From contig NZ_JBCEXH010000001.1 in NCBI RefSeq assembly GCF_038751955.1, positions 328,300 to 392,299 on the forward strand: 64,000 nucleotides of DNA. Direction: 5' to 3'. The first letter of the stretch is position 1, and every line of letters begins with the position of its first letter. The notes beneath the pieces are model-generated. The model was not told where the DNA came from. It did not search any database and saw only the letters and a program-made list of their open reading frames with translations. The DNA comes from Methanocalculus natronophilus (GTDB lineage Archaea; Halobacteriota; Methanomicrobia; Methanomicrobiales; Methanocorpusculaceae). The position numbers were made by a program, and so were the translations under genes. Shown here in pieces: positions 34,814-43,119 of this stretch.

Positions 34814-36838
34814 ATGAGCGCTATTGTCCTCCCATGGAAGAAAGGATACCGGATCATCTTCTATGATGATCGGAAGATCCGGCATATCGGCCTGGTATCG
34901 CTTGAGCGGACGACACGGGGCATTCGTCCCGATGACTTCCTGGTCAGGCGACCAGGCGCCTCCCATCCCCGGAAAACCCCGACAAAAGATCTGATAGCCG
35001 CTCTCAGGGGCGGCAGTGTCCACCTGACACAACAGGATATGTATTTTGAGGAGTTCCTGCGGGATCTCCAGATACCGTTCCAGTACCAAAAGATCTGCCG
35101 GATATGCCTGCTTGAAGACCGGATTACGCAGCTGACCAGTGAAACGTCGATTCGGTGCGGACGAGAGGAGATCTGTCTTACCTGTGCCAAAAAAGAGCTC
35201 TCGCGGGAGCTTCAGCACCTGAGGAAACTCGGAAAACGGACACGTGCGCATATAGAGGATCTCCTGCTCGAACACCGGGACCTTGAGGCAGTACTGGCTA
35301 TCATCCAGCCCGAATCCCTGGATATGAAGAAGACCCTCTATGACAGGGTTGATGCCCACCCGGTCACAAAGACCGACAATCTTGTTGAGCTGCCGGTGCC
35401 GAGGGAGTTTGTCGATGCGACCCCTGTCACCACCCTGATGCCTGTCCAGCAGCTGGCAGTCGAGTCAGGGCTCCTGTATGGGAAACACCTGCTTGTCGTC
35501 GCTGCAACAGCCAGTGGAAAGACATTTATCGGAGAGCTGGCCGGGCTCAAAAATCTCCTGGAAGGGCGGGGGAGACTCCTCTTTCTGGTTCCGCTTGTTG
35601 CACTGGCAAACCAGAAGTACGAGCGGTTCTCTGAATCATACAGGAAAATAGCGAGTGTTTCTCTCTCAACCGGCGTCTCACGCCTCAATCTCCCGGAGAC
35701 ACGATCAGCTGCCCGGCGTGATAGCGGATCCGGGATCATCGTCGGCACGTACGAAGGTCTGGATGCGACGCTCAGGAGAGGAAAAACGATCAGCAATATT
35801 GGAACAGTCATCATCGACGAGGTTCAGATGCTTGAAGATCCTGACCGCGGCCACCGGCTTGACGGGATGATCGCCCGGCTCAAGCATATCGCTCCAAAGG
35901 CGCAGTTCATCTATCTCTCGGCAACAATCGGATCCCCCCATCTTCTGGCAAAGAAGCTGAATGCGAACCTGGTAACCTATGCCGAACGGCCGGTCTCACT
36001 TGACCGCCACCTCCTCTTCCTTGAGCGGGACGCAAAGATTCCAACCATCAAACGGCTTATCTTCGAAGAGTTTGGCAAGAGCTCGTCAAAAGGGTACAAA
36101 GGCCAGACGATCGTCTTCACAAATGCCCGGTCCAGGTGCCACCAGATAGCAGATGCAATCGGCCCGAGGGCAGCCCCCTACCATGCCGGCCTGACATCAC
36201 AGGAGCGGCGGGAGATTGAGTCAAAGTTTGCAAAAGGAAAACTTGCTGCGGTCGTGACAACTGCCGCCCTTGCAGCAGGCGTTGACTTCCCTGCATCACA
36301 GGTGATATTTGATGCCCTTGCAATGGGGATCGAGTGGCTGACCGTCCAGGAATTTCAGCAGATGACCGGGCGGGCAGGAAGACCCGATTTCCATGATGCG
36401 GGCCGTGTTGTGATCCTCGCAGAACCCGGTGGATCCTACTCGCGGGAGTCAAAGGCAACTGAAGAGGAGATCGCACTGAACCTCCTGCGAGGCGTGATGG
36501 AAGAGGTTGCCCCGGTGTATGGGATGGAAGAGAGCAGCGAGGTGTATGCGGCAAATACGGTTGTTGCAAGGGGCAGGGAAGGGGATATCGAGGAGATGAA
36601 TGAGAGGATGGTCGGCACACTTGAAGATGCGATGCCGGTGATGGAGAGACACGGTCTGATCATCCGGAGAAAAGGCACAATCGAACTCTCACCACTTGGG
36701 AAGGTGATGAGCGAACATTTCATCGGAATTGAGCGGCTGATGCGGATCCGGTCACTTGTCAGATCAGTCGATGACCCGCTGCTGATTGTAGCAGATCTTG
36801 AATGTAAAACCGATGATGACGAGCAGAAGAAGAGATAA
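34814..36838 (+). CDS. Archaeal superfamily II DEAD/DEAH-box helicase (COG1202 type)
   Basis: 674 residues. A short N-terminal domain with four cysteines (CRICL... CGREEICLTC, about 96-130) precedes Walker A ATASGKT (about 232-238), the DEVQ box in IIDEVQM, SAT and the motif VI QMTGRAGRP. It resembles the archaea-specific COG1202 helicases, relatives of Hel308/Ski2, with a zinc-binding module. The role in repair or RNA is not fixed. The ATG at 34814 lies seven bases after the regulator's stop. Confidence 0.85.
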   Translation: MSAIVLPWKKGYRIIFYDDRKIRHIGLVSLERTTRGIRPDDFLVRRPGASHPRKTPTKDLIAALRGGSVHLTQQDMYFEEFLRDLQIPFQYQKICRICLLEDRITQLTSETSIRCGREEICLTCAKKELSRELQHLRKLGKRTRAHIEDLLLEHRDLEAVLAIIQPESLDMKKTLYDRVDAHPVTKTDNLVELPVPREFVDATPVTTLMPVQQLAVESGLLYGKHLLVVAATASGKTFIGELAGLKNLLEGRGRLLFLVPLVALANQKYERFSESYRKIASVSLSTGVSRLNLPETRSAARRDSGSGIIVGTYEGLDATLRRGKTISNIGTVIIDEVQMLEDPDRGHRLDGMIARLKHIAPKAQFIYLSATIGSPHLLAKKLNANLVTYAERPVSLDRHLLFLERDAKIPTIKRLIFEEFGKSSSKGYKGQTIVFTNARSRCHQIADAIGPRAAPYHAGLTSQERREIESKFAKGKLAAVVTTAALAAGVDFPASQVIFDALAMGIEWLTVQEFQQMTGRAGRPDFHDAGRVVILAEPGGSYSRESKATEEEIALNLLRGVMEEVAPVYGMEESSEVYAANTVVARGREGDIEEMNERMVGTLEDAMPVMERHGLIIRRKGTIELSPLGKVMSEHFIGIERLMRIRSLVRSVDDPLLIVADLECKTDDDEQKKR

Positions 36839-36961
36839 AGAAACGTGTCTCCAGGCAGGACAGCAAGCTGGACAGCAAACAGCACAGATCAACGTAGCCT
36901 GCACGAACCGCCTTTTGATTCACAAAAAAGCCTCCTCGCTATTTCATGTGGGTAGTTTGAA

Positions 36962-37127
36962 GCAGGTGCGGCGCGGGTATCGGGGGGCGGGGTAATCGAG
37001 GGAGCAGGATGACAGAGCTGATACACCCTTGCTCATCAGAGCAACCTGAAAGGCGATTCCAAAGGTTGCGGGGTGTTATCTGCTTCTGGCAGACCAAAGG
37101 AGCATTCCCGCCCCCTCCCGCGCCTGC
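36962..37127 (-). ncRNA. Candidate large structured RNA in a 495-base gene-free interval
   Basis: Between the convergent helicase and methyltransferase-like genes (36839-37333) no gene is credible. A 20-bp long-range helix forms from GCAGG 36962-36966, CGCGGG 36972-36977 and 36983-36991 with 37107-37115, CCCGCG 37117-37122 and CCTGC 37123-37127. Inside it GATACACCC 37020-37028 pairs with GGGTGTTATC 37071-37080 (one bulge) and GCAACCT 37041-37047 pairs with AGGTTGC 37063-37069. On the minus strand TTTTAAAAATAG (37258-37269) could be a TATA box and T6 at 36924-36929 an end, giving about 310 bases. Strand is inferred. No SRP RNA or RNase P motifs were found. Confidence 0.4.
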
Positions 37128-37333
37128 ATCTGCAAATACCCGGTTCAACATCCCTTGCGGAGCATGTGTGGACGGGGACGGGGCGGTGGGAAAAACGCCT
37201 CAGTGAACAGACCCTGATGATGATGCAAACATTTGATAACCAGATGATGACTCGTCCCTATTTTTAAAACCCATACGAATCAGCAAGAGCCAGAAAAAAA
37301 TGATCCCGGGTCAGGTGGCTGGCATACCACCTT

Positions 37334-38170
37334 TCACCCCAGACAGACCCACCGGTCATAGATCGGATCCCGCTCATTTTCAAAGACCTCAATTGATCGC
37401 TCATTTGAGTCTCCCCATGCAAGAATCAAGTCAGCTTCGTATTTTGTGCCAACCGTAATCAGCGCATTGTCGCAGAGGTCAAAGAGAACCATCACCAGCT
37501 CTTCCCAGACATCAGTTGCAAACGAATGGATCTCACCGATCATAATGCCAAGGCCTTTCTCAACCGGAGGGAGGAAGCTATCTGCGGATCTTCCGTCGAT
37601 ACAGAGCGTGCCGCCGGGGTCCAGCCTGCCAGCGATCAAACCCCGGGCAATCAGTGCGGGATCGTTATCATAGGCAAGCGGCTCCATACCCATCCCCCTG
37701 ACGATAGAAGATCCGATCCCCGAACCACAACAGCAGTCGATACAGGATCCCGATCCATTGGCACCCCAGACCTCATGGATGAGCGATTCGAGTTTTTCTA
37801 TTCTGTCCGGGGGTACATCCTCAAATGCAGGATGAACCATTGACCTGATCCCGTCTGCAAAGACCTGACGGACCGCACGTTCCCAGGTGTGCCGCTCAAC
37901 CTGGTACAGATCCCCCCCGACCTCCTCAAAACAGTTGATCTCCTCCCCGGTCAGGGGGCGGTACAGGCAGGTGGACGCCCACCAGGTCTGCCCATCTGCA
38001 GAGAGGGCGAGAGCAAGGGGTTCATCCTCAGTATCGATGAGCAGACGGGCAGACCCTTCTCTGGCAGGCACCCCAAGGAGGTGCGGCACATACTCAGGCC
38101 CGGCAAGGCTTCCGAAATCAGGTTCGACAAACCCGATTTTGGGGACTTCAAAAATCATTTCGGCATTCAT
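37334..38170 (-). CDS. SAM-dependent methyltransferase-like protein, unknown substrate
   Basis: 278 residues. The first about 140 have no fold I recognise; then CIDCCCGSGIGSSIVRG (about 142-158) and LAYDNDP resemble the glycine-rich loop and acidic strand end of SAM-dependent methyltransferases, with three adjacent cysteines in the loop. Catalysis is not assured. The ATG at 38170 directly follows the stop of the upstream gene and has GGAGG nine bases before it, so it is coupled to the beta-helix gene. Confidence 0.5.
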   Translation of the reverse strand: MNAEMIFEVPKIGFVEPDFGSLAGPEYVPHLLGVPAREGSARLLIDTEDEPLALALSADGQTWWASTCLYRPLTGEEINCFEEVGGDLYQVERHTWERAVRQVFADGIRSMVHPAFEDVPPDRIEKLESLIHEVWGANGSGSCIDCCCGSGIGSSIVRGMGMEPLAYDNDPALIARGLIAGRLDPGGTLCIDGRSADSFLPPVEKGLGIMIGEIHSFATDVWEELVMVLFDLCDNALITVGTKYEADLILAWGDSNERSIEVFENERDPIYDRWVCLG

Positions 38171-39010
38171 TCACGTATTCCTCCTGATCGTCAGGCCATC
38201 AGTCGACCTGATGAGACCCTCAACAGTTGCATCCTCATCCATCGTCACCCGCCTGGCAGAGACATTACCGAGAACATGGACATATTCTTCGATTACAATA
38301 TCATTTTTTGCCTCAACATTCCCGTGGATAATTGCGCCGGGTGAGACTGCAATCGAGTCCAGTGCCCGTATACTCCCAAACAGCGTGGTGTTGCTCCCAA
38401 CAGATGTCTTCGGGCCGCGGATCTGGCCATGGAGACGGCAGAAAGAGCCGATCATGATCGGGACCTTCACCTGGAGCTTCTCCTGGTCAAGATGCGTATG
38501 GGAGGGGAGTACAAGCGGGTGATCGGTATCAGAACAGAGTTCGTCAAAGAGCTGGTCGATCTCCTCTTCACGATCTATTCTGAGCATCATCATCACGTAG
38601 AGGAGAATATAGATGAAAACTGGCATCGGGTTTCTGACTTCAATTGCGCCACGTGCATCAAACCCATGCTCAATAACCACATTGTCGCCTATATCGAGGT
38701 TTCCAAGAACAGAAAGCTTCCCCCGGATCGTAACCCCCTCGCCGATATAGGCATCAGCTTCTGCAATGAGGTTTCCGTCAATCTCGCAGAAGTTGCCGAC
38801 ACGGAGATCTCCTGCTGCGGTTACATCACCCTTCAGGTGGCAGGATTCGGCGATGAAGACATCAAATCCGGAAACGCCATACTCGATCGTCGAATGTTCG
38901 CCGATGATGACATCTCCCGGCGCTTTTAGGATCCGCTCCTGGAGTTCGGTCTGATCAGGGAGGATGCAACCTTTGAGTACCACTTTTTCATCTGCAATGA
39001 TATCCTCCAT
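38171..39010 (-). CDS. Left-handed beta-helix (hexapeptide/bactofilin-like) protein with an internal membrane segment
   Basis: 279 residues. Repeated short units such as GDLRVGNFCEIDGNLIAEADAYIGEGVTIRGKLSV and a second set near the C-terminus indicate two left-handed beta-helix stretches, as in polymer-forming cytoskeletal proteins or acyltransferases without a catalytic His. Between them lies a hydrophobic segment MPVFIYILLYVMMML (about 136-150) and an acidic linker. The ATG at 39010 follows GAGGTG; a longer frame to 39130 overlaps apgM and lacks support. Confidence 0.6.
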   Translation of the reverse strand: MEDIIADEKVVLKGCILPDQTELQERILKAPGDVIIGEHSTIEYGVSGFDVFIAESCHLKGDVTAAGDLRVGNFCEIDGNLIAEADAYIGEGVTIRGKLSVLGNLDIGDNVVIEHGFDARGAIEVRNPMPVFIYILLYVMMMLRIDREEEIDQLFDELCSDTDHPLVLPSHTHLDQEKLQVKVPIMIGSFCRLHGQIRGPKTSVGSNTTLFGSIRALDSIAVSPGAIIHGNVEAKNDIVIEEYVHVLGNVSARRVTMDEDATVEGLIRSTDGLTIRRNT

Positions 39011-39023
39011 ACCGGAATACACC

Positions 39024-40259
39024 TCAGGCACCGTATTTATCTGAACGGTTGATAAGATCAACGAGGATCGGCATAAGATCCTGTCCCCGGATCCTGTTGA
39101 TGCCGCCTGTTGCACAGGAGATCTCATCAAAGGAAGAGACCAGGTCAGTTCGGACCCCGGGACCCCGGATCAAAAGCGGCACCGGATCCCCGGTATGATC
39201 TTTTGCGCAACAGGGGGTTGTATGGTCGCTGCAGATCGCGATGATGATATCAGACCTCCTGGTGAGTGGAGCAAGGGCACGGTCAATCACCTCAATAAAG
39301 TCCCGTTTCTCCCCGGCTTTTCCATCATGGCCAAATTCATCCGCACCCTTGATATTAACCAGGACAAAATCCTTTCTTTCGAGTTCGCGTTCGGCAGCAG
39401 CCATTTTTGCATCCAGATTGGAATCTGCGGATCCGGTTATCCCGGGCACCGCGATCCGCTCAAGGCCAGCAACAGATCCGATCCCCGAGATGAGGGCGGC
39501 AGCAGAGATGACGCTACCCGTCATCTTCCATTTCTCAGAGAATGGTTCAAACCTCCCCATGATCCCGGCTCCCCGGATCAGGACAATATTTGCCGGCATG
39601 AGACCTTCATTTTCCCTCTTTTTATTCAGCGGATGATCACTGAGGATCTCCTGTGACTGCCTTATAAACTCATTTGCTGCTTCAGCGGTCCTGTGATCCG
39701 ATCCGGCCTCGGTCATTGGCCTGACCGGGAGCGGCGGGAGAAATTCGTGTTTCGGATCATTTGAGGTGACATGCGCTCCAAGCCCTTCCCCTTTAAATGC
39801 GAGAGCGGCACGATGGCCGGCACCTGGTTCAAAGAAGAATTCGAGATTATATGCAGAGAGATCAACACCCTCGCGCACGGCTTCACAGAGTGGTGCGGTC
39901 GATGGAATACGGCCTGCACGCCTGTCGATGATTGATCCGTTTTCATCAAGCGTTGCAAAGTTTGCTCGAAAGCCGATCATCCCTGCTTCCATATTGATAA
40001 AGCACCCTTCCGCCTCAAGCGGACCCCTGCCTGTATAGTATTTCTCGGGAGGGTATCCCAGCAGACTCAGGTGTGCAGTATCTGATCCCGGCCTGATACC
40101 GGGAGCAATAGTATCCATGATTCCGCAGACACCCTCTTTTGCCAGTTGATCGAGAACCGGGGTCGACGCTGCCTGAAGAGGGGTCAGGCCGCCAAGTGCG
40201 TCGCAGGGGCGATCAGAAATCCCGTCAAGCACCAGGAACAGTATCTTCTGCGCAGTCAT
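39024..40259 (-). CDS. apgM: Cofactor-independent phosphoglycerate mutase, archaeal ApgM
   Basis: 411 residues of the alkaline phosphatase superfamily. LVLDGISDRP at the N-terminus and PGSDTAHLSLLGY (with the nucleophilic Ser, about 58-60) mark ApgM; KGADEFGHDGK and CSDHTTP carry later metal ligands. It interconverts 3- and 2-phosphoglycerate in glycolysis/gluconeogenesis, next to enolase in the pathway (enolase is at 55401). A 12-base palindrome lies 10-21 bases before the ATG. Confidence 0.9.
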   Translation of the reverse strand: MTAQKILFLVLDGISDRPCDALGGLTPLQAASTPVLDQLAKEGVCGIMDTIAPGIRPGSDTAHLSLLGYPPEKYYTGRGPLEAEGCFINMEAGMIGFRANFATLDENGSIIDRRAGRIPSTAPLCEAVREGVDLSAYNLEFFFEPGAGHRAALAFKGEGLGAHVTSNDPKHEFLPPLPVRPMTEAGSDHRTAEAANEFIRQSQEILSDHPLNKKRENEGLMPANIVLIRGAGIMGRFEPFSEKWKMTGSVISAAALISGIGSVAGLERIAVPGITGSADSNLDAKMAAAERELERKDFVLVNIKGADEFGHDGKAGEKRDFIEVIDRALAPLTRRSDIIIAICSDHTTPCCAKDHTGDPVPLLIRGPGVRTDLVSSFDEISCATGGINRIRGQDLMPILVDLINRSDKYGA

Positions 40260-40268
40260 CCTGCTATA

Positions 40269-40280
40269 GAGGTATACCTC
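40269..40280. promoter_or_regulatory. Perfect 12-base palindrome before apgM
   Basis: GAGGTATACCTC reads the same on both strands and lies 10-21 bases upstream of the apgM start. On the minus strand its centre could contribute to a promoter or operator, but with no other copy in the window this stays a candidate. Confidence 0.35.
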
Positions 40281-40311
40281 AATACAATATCAGTATGCCC
40301 CTTCAGGGAGG

Positions 40312-40319
40312 AAAAAAAA
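40312..40319 (-). terminator. Poly-T end of the uS15-RecJ-Pcc1-eS1 operon
   Basis: On the minus strand eight T residues directly follow the eS1 stop codon (40321-40323), before the apgM gene. Confidence 0.55.
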
Positions 40320-40320
40320 G

Positions 40321-40935
40321 TTATGCGGCTATGGCCGCAGCCTTCTGTGCCGCAGTACTCACTGCTTCGGACTTGATCACATCGATCCTGCGGATCGGGA
40401 AGATTGTCCGTGATTCTTTGAAGATCTCGCGGGAGATATCACCATTGACAGCAGCTTTTGCAAAGGTTTCATAATCCATCTCTTTTGCGAGACGATCCAC
40501 AACATCCAGCATCTTTGCACGGATTGCATGCACATGCGAGAGCTTTGCACGATTCAGCGTGAAACAGGTAATTGTCACCTGCAGTTCACGGCCGCCCTGA
40601 ACCTTCTTTGTAACAGTTGCATCTATCCGCGATGTCCGCCGTTTCACGTGTGATCGGAGATAGTCACGGGTCACTTCATGGCCGATAAACTCGGTGTATG
40701 CTGCATCTCCTGCAACATTGTTGATCCGGAAACGCATCTTGATGTACTGTTTTGAGTAGTCCTGGATGATCTCACCAAGTGAGACCGCCATCACCCGGCC
40801 GATCAGGTTATCAGGATCTGCCGAGACGATGTCGCCAATATACACTTTACCATAGGTCTCAGGGGTGTAAACTTTGTACCAGCTCTTCGCCTTCCACCCT
40901 TCGACCCTTCGTCCAATTTGCTTCTTTTTTGCCAT
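40321..40935 (-). CDS. rps3ae: 30S ribosomal protein eS1 (S3ae)
   Basis: 204 residues with the S3Ae pattern: basic N-terminus with RRVEGWKAKSWYKVYTPE, ISLGEIIQDYSKQYIKMRFRI-like core (here VSLGEIIQD), and a C-terminal KAAVNGDISREIFKESRTIFPIRRID. Binds 16S rRNA near the mRNA exit. Last gene of a minus-strand operon; its ATG overlaps the pcc1 stop by one base. Confidence 0.9.
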   Translation of the reverse strand: MAKKKQIGRRVEGWKAKSWYKVYTPETYGKVYIGDIVSADPDNLIGRVMAVSLGEIIQDYSKQYIKMRFRINNVAGDAAYTEFIGHEVTRDYLRSHVKRRTSRIDATVTKKVQGGRELQVTITCFTLNRAKLSHVHAIRAKMLDVVDRLAKEMDYETFAKAAVNGDISREIFKESRTIFPIRRIDVIKSEAVSTAAQKAAAIAA

Positions 40936-41207
40936 TATATCACCTTATTTTCATCATTTTCAAGATTATTGCCTTCTTCTGGTTCCGTTGTAGCAGGGTT
41001 GCAGAGTGCATCCGCAACCGAGAGGTTCATCAGATAGTCATCCAGTGATGCGAGGAGTGACCGGATGGGTTTTTCCATGATTACCATCTCGACCAGACCA
41101 TCACGCACGCCTGTCTCCATACCCTCGAGGTTATCTGGAGAGAGGCTGCCTGCAACACAGTCTGGTGAAGCATGGCATGACCTGATCCTGCCTGAGCCAA
41201 TCAGCAT
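40935..41207 (-). CDS. pcc1: KEOPS complex subunit Pcc1
   Basis: 90 residues. The core SLSPDNLEGMETG... then MVIMEKPIRSLLASLDDYLMNLSVADAL matches Pcc1, the small dimer-forming subunit of KEOPS, which installs t6A37 on ANN-decoding tRNAs. The C-terminus carries a short acidic tail. It overlaps recJ by seven bases upstream and eS1 by one base downstream. Confidence 0.85.
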   Translation of the reverse strand: MLIGSGRIRSCHASPDCVAGSLSPDNLEGMETGVRDGLVEMVIMEKPIRSLLASLDDYLMNLSVADALCNPATTEPEEGNNLENDENKVI

Positions 41208-42418
41208 GCAGCAATCGCCTCCGTCACGATCTGCCTGAACCTGTCTGCTCCACCCTGCGGTATCGTCGCGCCTGCCCGCATCCCATGTCCGCCTCCGCTG
41301 CCTCCGACAGCAGATGCCGCCTCACTGATGACACTATCGAGGTTCAGATTGAGCCCCGGTGAGGACCGTGCCGAAACACGACATATTTCACCTTCCTTTG
41401 CAAGAACAAAGACAGGAGATGCCTGTATAAGGTCAGATGCAAGGAGATCCGCAATATCCGAGACAACACCGGTATCATTGACTGTATACCATCCGGATTC
41501 CAGGGACGCAGCCGAGTTATATCCCGTGATGATCCGCTGCCGGAATGTGGTGAAGATCTCCCAGGCCTCATCAAGCCCCGCCGGATCACCCATACAGAGC
41601 GAGACGGCAAGGCCGCCCCGCCCGGATTTGCCGCAGGCATCAATGACCGCAGCCATCGCCGGTGCAGGAGCAATCACCTCGCGCTCCAGTTCATAGATCT
41701 CAGAGACGATCCGCTGAAGCGCCTCTGCGGATGCCACCGATCCTGTCTCCAGGACAAGCCTGGAGAGGAAGACCGGGTCATCCTCCGGAGGTGTGCCGGA
41801 TTCAACCATCCCGCAGAGATCCCTTGCGACTGCATCATTGCCTGAGATATCAGGGAGGAATGGATCTGTTGCGAAGAAGAGCTGCTCGTAGAGATCGCGG
41901 CCGGCGAGTGCAAACGCATGTTTTGTCGAGATGACACCGTTTGCTATCCCTTCATGCACGATCTCCCTGTTTTCACCTGAAATCTCCTGTTTGTCTCCGA
42001 TTACACCAAGCAGTGCAAGTCCTGCCAGATCCCGGTTATCTCCAAGATGGAGGGCAACCTGGTAGGCAGCACCTGACGTCGAGAGCTCGAGATCCCCGTC
42101 AATACCATGCAGTCGTGGATTAACATGGAACTCCCCGGTAAAAGACGGGACATGGTGATCGATGACCATGACCGATTCGGGAAGATCCTGGAGGGACGAG
42201 CCGAAGTCACAGAGAAGAACGGGACGATCCTGGGGTACAGCAGCTGCAGTGATGTTTTCACGAATACGAAGATGGAACGGAACCTGAATTCTGGATAACG
42301 CCGTGCAGATAAGAGATGCGGCTGCTATTCCATCGGCATCGTGATGGGCATGAACCTCCACGAACCCGACGGTCTGCAGATGATCCGCGATTTTTTCTGC
42401 TGACGACGAAAACGGCAT
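41201..42418 (-). CDS. recJ: Archaeal RecJ-like DHH exonuclease
   Basis: 405 residues of the DHH-DHHA1 superfamily. Motif I is HAHHDADGIAA (about 20-30), then LLCDFGSS (II), VIDHHVPS (III), a motif IV aspartate, and the DHHA1 GGSGGGHGMRAGAT near the C-terminus. Archaeal RecJ/GAN proteins are 5'-3' or 3'-5' ssDNA/RNA nucleases that join the CMG-like replisome with GINS. The linkage uS15-recJ-pcc1-eS1 is conserved in euryarchaea. Confidence 0.85.
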   Translation of the reverse strand: MPFSSSAEKIADHLQTVGFVEVHAHHDADGIAAASLICTALSRIQVPFHLRIRENITAAAVPQDRPVLLCDFGSSLQDLPESVMVIDHHVPSFTGEFHVNPRLHGIDGDLELSTSGAAYQVALHLGDNRDLAGLALLGVIGDKQEISGENREIVHEGIANGVISTKHAFALAGRDLYEQLFFATDPFLPDISGNDAVARDLCGMVESGTPPEDDPVFLSRLVLETGSVASAEALQRIVSEIYELEREVIAPAPAMAAVIDACGKSGRGGLAVSLCMGDPAGLDEAWEIFTTFRQRIITGYNSAASLESGWYTVNDTGVVSDIADLLASDLIQASPVFVLAKEGEICRVSARSSPGLNLNLDSVISEAASAVGGSGGGHGMRAGATIPQGGADRFRQIVTEAIAAC

Positions 42419-42421
42419 AAT

Positions 42422-42880
42422 CTATCGGGAAAGGAGAATCTCTGCAGTCTCCGGTTTGTATGTCCACCCTTTCGGGAGCTTTCCGGTTCGTGTGTAGTAT
42501 TTCACCAGTCGCCTGACCTTGGATTCGGTCAGCTGGAGCTGGCGCTTGTTATGAACATCCTTTTTATTCTCAGAGAGATGTCTGCGCAAGCCAAGTGCCT
42601 TCTCCATCAGGTTCCTGAGATCTTCGGGGATGTCTGAAACAAGGTTGTTCTCTTCAAGGATTGTACCAAGACGCTTGCCTGTCGCCTTTTTGATGTCAGG
42701 GACACCATATTTGTCCCGCAGCACCATTCCAATGACGGATGAAGAGACACCTTCCTTCTTCATTTCAATAACCTGTTTCTCGATCTCCGCGAGATCGGTG
42801 TTGAACCATTCCGGAACGTCCTTCCTGTTAGGCCGGACTGAACCCGATGATCCTCTCCGTCGTGCATGCATTCGTGCCAT
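42422..42880 (-). CDS. rps15: 30S ribosomal protein uS15
   Basis: 152 residues. Archaeal uS15 with the N-terminal extension [14 protein letters not shown] and the conserved core [20 protein letters not shown]. The ATG at 42880 has GAGGT about six bases upstream; a longer frame to 42955 is unsupported. It heads a four-gene operon with a predicted leader of about 164 bases that folds strongly. Confidence 0.92.
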   Translation of the reverse strand: MARMHARRRGSSGSVRPNRKDVPEWFNTDLAEIEKQVIEMKKEGVSSSVIGMVLRDKYGVPDIKKATGKRLGTILEENNLVSDIPEDLRNLMEKALGLRRHLSENKKDVHNKRQLQLTESKVRRLVKYYTRTGKLPKGWTYKPETAEILLSR

Positions 42881-42956
42881 GTATACCTCGAAATTGTTGT
42901 TTATAGCCTGCCGTGCAGAAGAATCCTGCAGGAGTGTCTGGCAGCTGCCATTCACT

Positions 42957-43043
42957 GTAAGTCACGAAAAGAGCCGAAACTGACTCGCCGTAATCCCAAG
43001 CCCCCCCAAAAGGAGCAGTGCTGAAGAAGCACGTCGGACTTAC
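42957..43043 (-). promoter_or_regulatory. Cloverleaf-like structured 5' leader of the uS15 operon
   Basis: On the minus strand GTAAGTC (43043-43037) pairs perfectly with GACTTAC (42963-42957), closing an 87-base domain. Inside are three hairpins: GTGCT/AGCAC around TCTTC, GCTCC paired with a G-rich stretch, and GAGTC/GGCTC around AGTTTC. It is not a tRNA: there is no T arm and the closing helix is not followed by the right spacing. A TATA box (43067-43075) puts the transcription start right at the outer stem. A ribosomal-protein control element or other leader RNA is the likeliest reading. Confidence 0.5.
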
Positions 43044-43051
43044 CTTAGCCA

Positions 43052-43075
43052 GCACATAATGTGCGGTATACTATT
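43052..43075 (-). promoter_or_regulatory. Promoter of the uS15 operon with a 13-base inverted repeat
   Basis: On the minus strand AATAGTATA (43075-43067) is the TATA-like box. Just after it, GCACATTATGTGC (43064-43052) is a perfect dyad lying between the TATA box and the predicted start near 43044, where a repressor would block polymerase. Confidence 0.45.
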
Positions 43076-43119
43076 CATCAGGCAGTATTTTAATAGTATC
43101 GGAAAAGAAGAGCTGGGTT

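Noticed and set aside
36798-37206. Several 65-70 codon frames on both strands after the helicase
   Set aside because: They overlap one another, have no start signals and a Pro/Gly/Arg-rich make-up that follows from GC-rich stems.
36924-37240. SRP RNA or RNase P RNA in the gene-free interval
   Set aside because: The size would fit, but neither the GGAAGGAAGCAG-type SRP loop nor the GAGGAAAGUCC-type RNase P element is present on either strand.
37200-37255. C/D box guide RNA, from TGATGA repeats
   Set aside because: No properly spaced CTGA boxes follow on either strand.
42957-43043. tRNA gene, because of the cloverleaf-like fold
   Set aside because: No T loop (TTCRA), seven bases between the last hairpin and the closing helix, and no credible anticodon arm.
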